Assembly: GCF_004137345.1 (NCBI RefSeq)
Contig: NZ_SDWV01000016.1
Coordinates: 1-64,000, forward strand
From: Nocardioides zhouii
GTDB taxonomy: Bacteria; Actinomycetota; Actinomycetes; Propionibacteriales; Nocardioidaceae
DNA length: 64,000 bases
Direction of reading: 5' to 3'
Position 1 is the first letter of the stretch; every line of letters starts with the position of its first letter. Under the pieces are notes generated by a model, which worked only from the letters and a program-made list of their open reading frames with translations, ran no database searches and was not told the DNA's origin. This document shows positions 59,559-64,000 of this stretch, piece by piece. The position numbers and the translations under genes were made by a program.

Positions 59559-60017
59559 TCAGTCGCACTGGTCGCAGATGCCCGTGGCGGGCATCGCGAT
59601 GAAGCAGTGCGGGCACAGCTTGTCGACGATCCGGTCGCTCGCCGCGACTCGGGGGCGGCTCGTCGTGGTGGCGCGCGTCGTAGTGGCGCGAGGCGTACGG
59701 GGCGTGGTCGACCGGGTGCCGGGCACGCGCTCGGCGACGGGCGGGGAGTCGTCACGGATGTCGAAGCCGAGGCGGACGAGCGCCTTGCTCGCCGCGGCCG
59801 AACCACCCGGGATGTCGGCGGCGGTCAGCGTGCGGCCCGTGGCGAGGCCGTGGGCGATCCCGGCGATCGCGGCGGCGTCGTACTCCCGGCCGTGGTGCAG
59901 CAGGACGTGGGTGGAGACGCCTCCGCGCACGAGCATGTAGTTGCCCCCGCCCGCCGCGTCCCAGGTCTCGATGGCGGTGAGGACGTGAGGACGGTCGATC
60001 GAGTTCAGCAGGGACAC
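59559..60017 (-). CDS. Zinc-ribbon protein of unknown function
   Basis: 152 residues. A structured N-terminal half (TAIETWDAAGGGNYMLVRGG, STHVLLHHGREYDAAAI) leads through a Ser/Thr/Arg/Pro linker (RTPRATTTRATTTSRPR) to a C-terminal zinc ribbon CPHC...CDQC. I do not recognise a family. A minus-strand TAGCCT lies 6 nt before GTG 60017, a leaderless start. It is convergent with nudC and upstream of nothing obvious on its strand. Confidence 0.7.
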   Translation of the reverse strand: MSLLNSIDRPHVLTAIETWDAAGGGNYMLVRGGVSTHVLLHHGREYDAAAIAGIAHGLATGRTLTAADIPGGSAAASKALVRLGFDIRDDSPPVAERVPGTRSTTPRTPRATTTRATTTSRPRVAASDRIVDKLCPHCFIAMPATGICDQCD

Positions 60018-60060
60018 GACAGCAGGCTAACCCCGACGGTCCGACACGGTCCGGCCAGCC

Positions 60061-60312
60061 TCACGAAAGCGTCGCCAGCTTCTCCTTGATCTGGGCCACG
60101 GAGGGGTTCGTCAGGGTGCTGCCGTCGGTGAACAGGAGGGTCGGCACGGTCTGGTTGCCGCCGTTGGCCTGCTCCACCGTGAATGCCGCATCCGGCTGCT
60201 GCTCGATGTCGACGATGTCGAAGGTGATGCCCTCGCGGTCGAGCTGGCTCTTGAGGCGGTGGCAGTAGCCGCACCAGGGCGTGGTGAACATCGTGAACTG
60301 GTTGTCGGACAT
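60061..60312 (-). CDS. mrx1: Mycoredoxin/glutaredoxin-like protein
   Basis: 83 residues. TTPWCGYCHRLKSQL gives a CGYC redox pair (Cys14, Cys17); VPTLLF and TLTNPS are the glutathione/mycothiol-binding loops. Actinobacterial mycoredoxins use mycothiol to reduce mixed disulfides. It lies near nudC and uvrD2, as in mycobacteria (from memory). Confidence 0.88.
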   Translation of the reverse strand: MSDNQFTMFTTPWCGYCHRLKSQLDREGITFDIVDIEQQPDAAFTVEQANGGNQTVPTLLFTDGSTLTNPSVAQIKEKLATLS

Positions 60313-60347
60313 GTCCGGTCCAACGATGCTGCGCCCGCGAGCATTCC

Positions 60348-60821
60348 CTAGCAGGACCGGCCGGGGTCGATGCGCTCGATCACTGTCTCGCTGATCCGGC
60401 GCAGTGCCGCGAGGTCGTCGGCCGCCACGGCGTCGACCAGCAGGTGTCGGACCCGCGCCACGTGGCCGGGAGCGGCCGCGACGACCTTCACCCAGCCGGC
60501 GTCGGTGAGCACCGCGTTCGTACGCCGTCCGGCGCCGGGGATGCGCTCGCGGCGGAGCAGGCCCTGGGCCTCCAGCCGCTTGACGACGTGGGACAGGCGC
60601 GAGAGCGAGGAGGAGGTGGCCGCGGCGATGTCGCTCATCTGGAGGGTGCGGTCGTCCCGCTCGGAGAGCACCGCCAGGACCATGTACTCGAAGAAGGTGA
60701 GCCCCTGCTCCGACTGGAGCTGCGCGTCGAGGGCGCCGGGCAGCTTGATCAGCAGCGCCGCGGCCGCCATCCAGCCCGCGAGCTCGTCGTCGCTCAGCCA
60801 GCGGGGCTCCTCGGTGGTCAC
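60348..60821 (-). CDS. MarR family transcriptional regulator
   Basis: 157 residues. The winged helix is clear: LTFFEYMVLAVLSE, LQMSDIAAATSSSLSRLSHVVKRLEAQGLLRRER, GRRTNAVLTDAGW. Divergent from doxX. GTG 60821 is 7 nt after minus-strand TAGCCT (60829-60834). The palindromes just upstream (60842-60887) are likely its binding sites, so it probably represses itself and doxX. Confidence 0.9.
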   Translation of the reverse strand: MTTEEPRWLSDDELAGWMAAAALLIKLPGALDAQLQSEQGLTFFEYMVLAVLSERDDRTLQMSDIAAATSSSLSRLSHVVKRLEAQGLLRRERIPGAGRRTNAVLTDAGWVKVVAAAPGHVARVRHLLVDAVAADDLAALRRISETVIERIDPGRSC

Positions 60822-60841
60822 GCGATCGAGGCTAGCGGAAT

Positions 60842-60887
60842 AACTTGATGCATCAAGTTCTTCTCCTGAGAGTTATTGACGCCTCAA
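60842..60887. promoter_or_regulatory. Two MarR-type operators between marR and doxX
   Basis: Site 1 AACTTGATGCATCAAGTT (60842-60859) is a perfect 18-bp palindrome. Site 2 (60876-60887) is TTGACGCCTCAA with the same TTGA-N4-TCAA half-site spacing, 31 bp away, about three DNA turns. Site 1 overlaps the expected -35 region of marR. Confidence 0.7.
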
Positions 60888-60907
60888 GTTCTCTGAAGGA
60901 GACCCCC

Positions 60908-61279
60908 ATGAACATCACCCTGTGGATCATCGCCATCGTCCTCGCCGTCGCGTTCGGCGCGGCCGGCTTCATGAAGGCCACCACGCCCAAGGCCAAGCTC
61001 GCCGAGAACATGGACTGGGTCGAGGACTTCTCCGAGCGGACCGTGAAGCTCATCGGTGTCGTCGAGATCCTCGGTGCGATCGGCCTGGTCATGCCCGCCG
61101 CACTCGACATCGCCCCCGTGCTCACGCCCCTCGCCGCGAGCGGGCTCGCCCTCACGATGGTGCTCGCAGCGGCCACCCACGCCCGCCGCAAGGAGTTCTC
61201 GATGATCGGCGTCAACGTGGTCCTGGGCGGGCTCGCGCTGTTCGTCGCGATCATGCGGTTCGGGTCGCAGTCGTTCTGA
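60908..61279 (+). CDS. DoxX family membrane protein
   Basis: 123 residues with four predicted transmembrane helices (ITLWIIAIVLAVAFGAAGF, LIGVVEILGAIGLVMPAAL, VLTPLAASGLALTMVLAAATHA, VVLGGLALFVAIMRFG). DoxX-like proteins are often under MarR control in stress or quinone redox contexts. ATG 60908 has GAAGGAG upstream, with an upstream ATG 60845 in frame rejected because it lies in the operator. Confidence 0.85.
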   Translation: MNITLWIIAIVLAVAFGAAGFMKATTPKAKLAENMDWVEDFSERTVKLIGVVEILGAIGLVMPAALDIAPVLTPLAASGLALTMVLAAATHARRKEFSMIGVNVVLGGLALFVAIMRFGSQSF

Positions 61280-61366
61280 TCGGGCTGTGGAGAGCGGTCG
61301 GCCGGCTGTCGGCCCCGGCGCATAGGGTTGGCGCGTTCGTCCACCCACCCCCGCCAGGAGCCGACG

Positions 61367-63406
61367 TTGCTCGAAGCGCTCGACCCCGAGCAGCGACAGG
61401 TCGCCGAGGCCCTGCGCGGTCCCGTGCGGGTGCTCGCCGGGGCCGGGACGGGCAAGACCCGGGCCGTCACCCACCGGATCGCCCACGGGGTCGCGACCGG
61501 CGTCTACGCGCCGACCGAGGTGCTGGCGCTGTCCTTCACCACCCGCGCCGCGGGCGAGATGCGTGAGCGGCTGCGCGCACTGGGTGCCCCGGGTGTGCAG
61601 GCCCGTACGTTCCACTCGGCAGCGCTGCGCCAGCTGAGGTTCTTCTGGCCGCGGGTGCACCAGCGTGAGCTGCCGGAGCTGACCCAGTCCAAGCTCGGGA
61701 TGCTCGCCCTCGCCGCCCGACGCCAGCGGCTGGCGACCGACCAGGCCACCCTGCGTGACCTGGCCAGCGAGATCGAGTGGGCCAAGGTCAGCAACGTCTC
61801 GCCCGACACCTACGCCGCCCTCGCCCGGTCACGCGCCAGGGCCGTCTCCGGCCTCGACCCCGAGGTGGTCGCTCGCGCCTTCGGGGCCTACGAGGAGGTC
61901 AAGCGCGAGCAGGGCCGGATGGACATGGAGGACGTGCTGCTCTTCGGCGCCGGCCTGCTGGCCGACAACGAGGCCGTGGCCGCCCAGGTGCGCCGCCAGT
62001 ACAAGTGGTTCGTCGTCGACGAGTTCCAGGACGTCTCGCCGCTCCAGCACGCGCTGCTCGATCTGTGGCTGGGCGGTCGCGAGGAGCTGTGCGTGGTCGG
62101 TGACCCGGCCCAGACGATCTACTCCTTCGCGGGCGCCGACGCGCGCTACCTGCGCGAGTTCGGCAAGCGCTTCCCCTCGGCCACCAGCGTCGAGCTGGTC
62201 CGCAACTACCGCTCCACCCCCGAGGTCGTCACCGGTGCCAACCAGCTCCTGGCCGGCACCGAGAGCCAGGGCGTGGCGCTGGTGGCCCAGCGTCCGTCCG
62301 GCGCGAGCATCACCTACCGCGAGGCGACCGACGAGGTGGCAGAGGCCGACGCCGTGGCCGACCGCGTGGCCGCGCTGCGCGCGCAGGGGACCCCGGCAAG
62401 CCGGATGGCGGTGCTGCTGCGCATCAACGCGCAGAGCGAGCGCTTCGAGGAGGCGCTCGCGGCGCGCGGCCTGCCCTACGTCGTACGCGGTGCGGCGCGG
62501 TTCTTCGACCGGGGCGAGGTGCGCCAGGCGATCACCCTCGTACGCGGCGCAGCGCGCAGCGGTGAGGGGGCCGGGCCGGTGCCCGATGCAGTGATTGCGG
62601 TGTTCTCGCAGATGGGCCACTCCACCCAGCCGCCCGAGGGCAGGGGAGAGGTCCGCAACCGCTGGGAGTCGCTGCAGGCGCTGGTCGACCTCGCCTCCGA
62701 CTTCACCCGCGAGCGACCCGACGCGTCACTCGGCGACTTCGTCGACGACCTCGACCGCCGCGCCGGGGAGCAGCACGCGCCGGTCGCCGACGCGGTCACC
62801 ATCGCCACCATCCACTCCGCCAAGGGCTTGGAGTGGGACGCCGTCTTCGTCGCCGGCATGCACGAGAAGATGATGCCGATCTCGCAGGCGCAGACGCCCG
62901 CGGCGATCGAGGAGGAACGGCGCCTGCTCTACGTCGCCATGACCCGCGCCCGCGACGAGCTGACCGTGTCGTGGGCGAGCGCCCGCGAGCCGGGCGGTCG
63001 CGGCAACCGCGGCCCCTCGCCGTTCCTGGCCCCGTTGCTCGACGGCGCGCCGGGCGTCTCGGCGCAGCGCCGGGAGCGCAGCGAGCGCAACCGGGCCGCG
63101 ATGCGCTGCCGCGAGTGCGGAAGCCCCCTGGCCAACGCCAAGCAGAAGAAGATCGGCCGCTGCGCCGACTGCCCGGCGTCCTACGACGAGGCGCTCTTCG
63201 AGCGACTGCGCGAGTGGCGCCTGGCCCGCGCGTCGGAGGACAGCGTCCCGGCGTTCGTGATCTTCACCGACGCGACGCTCCAGCTGATCGCCGAGCACGC
63301 GCCCGCCGACGAGACCGGGCTCCGTGCGATCAGCGGGGTCGGCCCGAGCAAGCTGACCAAGTACGGCGACGAGGTGCTCGCGCTGGTCGCGGAGGCCTCG
63401 GCCTGA
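61367..63406 (+). CDS. uvrD2: ATP-dependent DNA helicase UvrD2
   Basis: 679 residues. UvrD motor motifs: AGAGTGKTRAVTH, FVVDEFQDVSP, VGDPAQTIYSFAG, RNYRST, IHSAKGLEWDAVF and YVAMTRARDEL. The C-terminus has a tetracysteine motif (CRECG...CADC) and an HRDC domain (AISGVGPSKLTKYGDEVLALV), as in mycobacterial UvrD2. I chose TTG 61367, which has AGGAG 6 nt upstream; TTG 61328 is in frame but overlaps the TAGGGT hexamer (61323-61328). Confidence 0.92.
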   Translation: MLEALDPEQRQVAEALRGPVRVLAGAGTGKTRAVTHRIAHGVATGVYAPTEVLALSFTTRAAGEMRERLRALGAPGVQARTFHSAALRQLRFFWPRVHQRELPELTQSKLGMLALAARRQRLATDQATLRDLASEIEWAKVSNVSPDTYAALARSRARAVSGLDPEVVARAFGAYEEVKREQGRMDMEDVLLFGAGLLADNEAVAAQVRRQYKWFVVDEFQDVSPLQHALLDLWLGGREELCVVGDPAQTIYSFAGADARYLREFGKRFPSATSVELVRNYRSTPEVVTGANQLLAGTESQGVALVAQRPSGASITYREATDEVAEADAVADRVAALRAQGTPASRMAVLLRINAQSERFEEALAARGLPYVVRGAARFFDRGEVRQAITLVRGAARSGEGAGPVPDAVIAVFSQMGHSTQPPEGRGEVRNRWESLQALVDLASDFTRERPDASLGDFVDDLDRRAGEQHAPVADAVTIATIHSAKGLEWDAVFVAGMHEKMMPISQAQTPAAIEEERRLLYVAMTRARDELTVSWASAREPGGRGNRGPSPFLAPLLDGAPGVSAQRRERSERNRAAMRCRECGSPLANAKQKKIGRCADCPASYDEALFERLREWRLARASEDSVPAFVIFTDATLQLIAEHAPADETGLRAISGVGPSKLTKYGDEVLALVAEASA

Positions 63407-63419
63407 GGGCCTCGAATCG

Positions 63420-63439
63420 TCCGGAAGGATGATTCCGGA
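63420..63439 (+). terminator. Terminator of uvrD2
   Basis: TCCGGAA (63420-63426) pairs with TTCCGGA (63433-63439), loop GGATGA, followed by ACAATTTT. It starts 14 nt after the uvrD2 stop. Confidence 0.65.
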
Positions 63440-63460
63440 ACAATTTTCGGTAATACCCAC

Positions 63461-63498
63461 AAAATCGTTTGCCCCTGACGCGGGGCAGGGTCTAGCGT
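63461..63498 (+). promoter_or_regulatory. whiB7 promoter with AT-rich WhiB7-type element
   Basis: -35 TTGCCC (63469-63474) and -10 TAGCGT (63493-63498) with an 18-bp spacer. AAAATCG (63461-63467) lies next to the -35. WhiB7 is known to bind SigA and AT-rich DNA just upstream of the -35, so this fits autoregulation. Confidence 0.65.
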
Positions 63499-63571
63499 TC
63501 CCTTCACCAACCCACGCGCATGGGATCCCTGACAACGATCCGCGCCCGACGCCCCGAAGGAGGTGGCCAGC

Positions 63572-63757
63572 ATGGAGAACTACACGAAGACGATGACGGC
63601 TTGGACGCCGTCCTTCGGCATGTCCACCCTCGGCCGCCCCTGCGCGCACAACCGCGCCTTCGGCGCCGGCGTGATGGCTGTCCAGGGCGACGCCGCCGCC
63701 ATCGTTCGCATCAAGGGCGATTTCCCGGGTTCTCCTGCCTGGAGTCCGTCGACATAG
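63572..63757 (+). CDS. 61-residue whiB7 upstream ORF (leader peptide)
   Basis: ATG 63572 has a strong Shine-Dalgarno AAGGAGGT 7 nt upstream, better than most genes in the window. It starts MENYTKTMTAWTPSFG and ends PAWSPST; no signal peptide or family is recognised. Its last codons (GCC TGG AG at 63737-63744) carry one arm of the antiterminator pairing, and its stop TAG (63755-63757) lies in a small hairpin. Expected role is ribosome sensing in whiB7 attenuation, as shown for whiB7 uORFs in other actinobacteria. Confidence 0.7.
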   Translation: MENYTKTMTAWTPSFGMSTLGRPCAHNRAFGAGVMAVQGDAAAIVRIKGDFPGSPAWSPST

Positions 63758-63827
63758 GTGACACACCTACATCGGCAGCCTCCAGGCCGCGGAACCCGAC
63801 ACCGGGATCCGCGGCCTTTCTGTTTGT
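63737..63827 (+). promoter_or_regulatory. whiB7 attenuator: terminator and competing antiterminator
   Basis: Terminator: AGGCCGCGGA (63784-63793) pairs with TCCGCGGCCT (63808-63817), extended inside by CCCG/CGGG, then TTTCTGTTTGT. Antiterminator: GCCTGGAG (63737-63744) pairs with CTCCAGGC (63780-63787), which uses part of the terminator's left arm, so both cannot form. TAGGTG/CACCTA (63755-63760 with 63764-63769) nests inside. Confidence 0.75.
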
Positions 63828-63870
63828 CCATGCACCCGCGATCAGGTCAATGAAGAGGAGGTGAATACAC

Positions 63871-64000
63871 ATGACCATCAGCGTTCTCGACCGCAACCGA
63901 GCTGCCGCCGTCACGACCCCGCTGGAGCCCCAGGCTCCGCTGGGAGCCCTGCACGACGCAGCTGCCGGAGTGGATGAGGAGTTGCTGCCCTGCCGCGTCT
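63871..64000 (+). CDS. whiB7: WhiB7 family transcriptional regulator (partial, runs off window)
   Basis: The first 43 residues are present: TISVLDRNRAAAVTTPLEP then an acidic GVDEELLPCRV, where Cys41 is the first of the four cysteines that bind the [4Fe-4S] cluster in WhiB proteins. The start has AGAGGAGGTGA upstream. The call is supported by position after uvrD2 (as in mycobacteria) and the attenuator leader. WhiB7 activates intrinsic antibiotic-resistance genes with SigA. The rest of the protein is outside the window. Confidence 0.85.
   Translation, partial: MTISVLDRNRAAAVTTPLEPQAPLGALHDAAAGVDEELLPCRV

Noticed and set aside
63850-63864. Mini-ORF ATG-AAG-AGG-AGG-TGA before whiB7
   Set aside because: It overlaps the whiB7 Shine-Dalgarno and is the tail of a longer wrong-frame ORF; it is probably a coincidence of the ribosome-binding site.
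1-64000. CRISPR arrays, rRNA, tRNA, insertion sequences and integrases
   Set aside because: No regular repeat-spacer units, RNA gene signatures, transposase or integrase proteins were seen anywhere in the window.

Overview
The window is very GC-rich (third codon positions almost always G or C), uses GTG and TTG starts freely, and carries actinobacterial marker families: WhiB7, the AdnAB helicase-nuclease, UvrD2, mycoredoxin, DUF3107, DUF5302 and DUF1707. It most resembles a Nocardioides-type soil actinobacterium. That placement is inference from gene content and base composition.

Layout. 1-5.3 kb: the end of a sugar-ABC binding protein, an inositol/sugar-type oxidoreductase and isomerase, two tandem DUF1707 membrane proteins, and a MaoC-fold hydratase. 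5.3-13 kb: single-gene units (sulfotransferase, methyltransferases, MFS transporter, phosphatase, PHP, kinase, nucleotidyltransferase, SDR, orphan ParA). 13-26.7 kb: a core block that I recall in similar order in Mycobacterium (RhlE, ferritin-like protein, DUF3107, TetR, MoeZ, an alkyltransferase-like protein). It carries extra genes: an M6 protease, an S1 protease and a DUF4129-MoxR-DUF58 operon. 51.4-64 kb continues the same core: AdnA, AdnB, NudC, mycoredoxin, UvrD2 and WhiB7, with PNP and a MarR/DoxX pair added.

Between the two core halves (26.8-51.4 kb) lies an accessory block that is mostly N-heterocycle catabolism. A minus-strand operon encodes DUF2877, a 22-codon ORF, FdrA and DUF1116, the three families of the E. 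coli oxamate carbamoyltransferase. It is divergent from a PucR-family activator. A plus-strand operon encodes an NCS2 uracil/xanthine permease, a three-subunit molybdenum hydroxylase (form II CoxL-like), CoxG and an amidase. HyuA/HyuB and an NmrA-like protein follow. After an unrelated stretch (LanC-like protein, methyltransferase, globin, kinase) come carbamate kinase and a barbiturase/cyanurate-hydrolase family enzyme. I infer one route: import, hydroxylation to a barbiturate-like ring, ring opening to a ureido acid, phosphorolytic release of carbamoyl phosphate, then ATP from carbamate kinase. The amidase would remove the remaining amide. MoeZ at 19.4 kb may serve Moco supply.

Regulation visible in sequence: about 20 genes have a -10-like hexamer (T/C)A..NT placed 6-8 nt before the start codon, indicating leaderless mRNAs. 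Divergent pairs share gaps as short as 32 bp. A MarR operator pair controls doxX. The window ends in a whiB7 leader with promoter, strong-SD upstream ORF, intrinsic terminator and a mutually exclusive antiterminator pairing.
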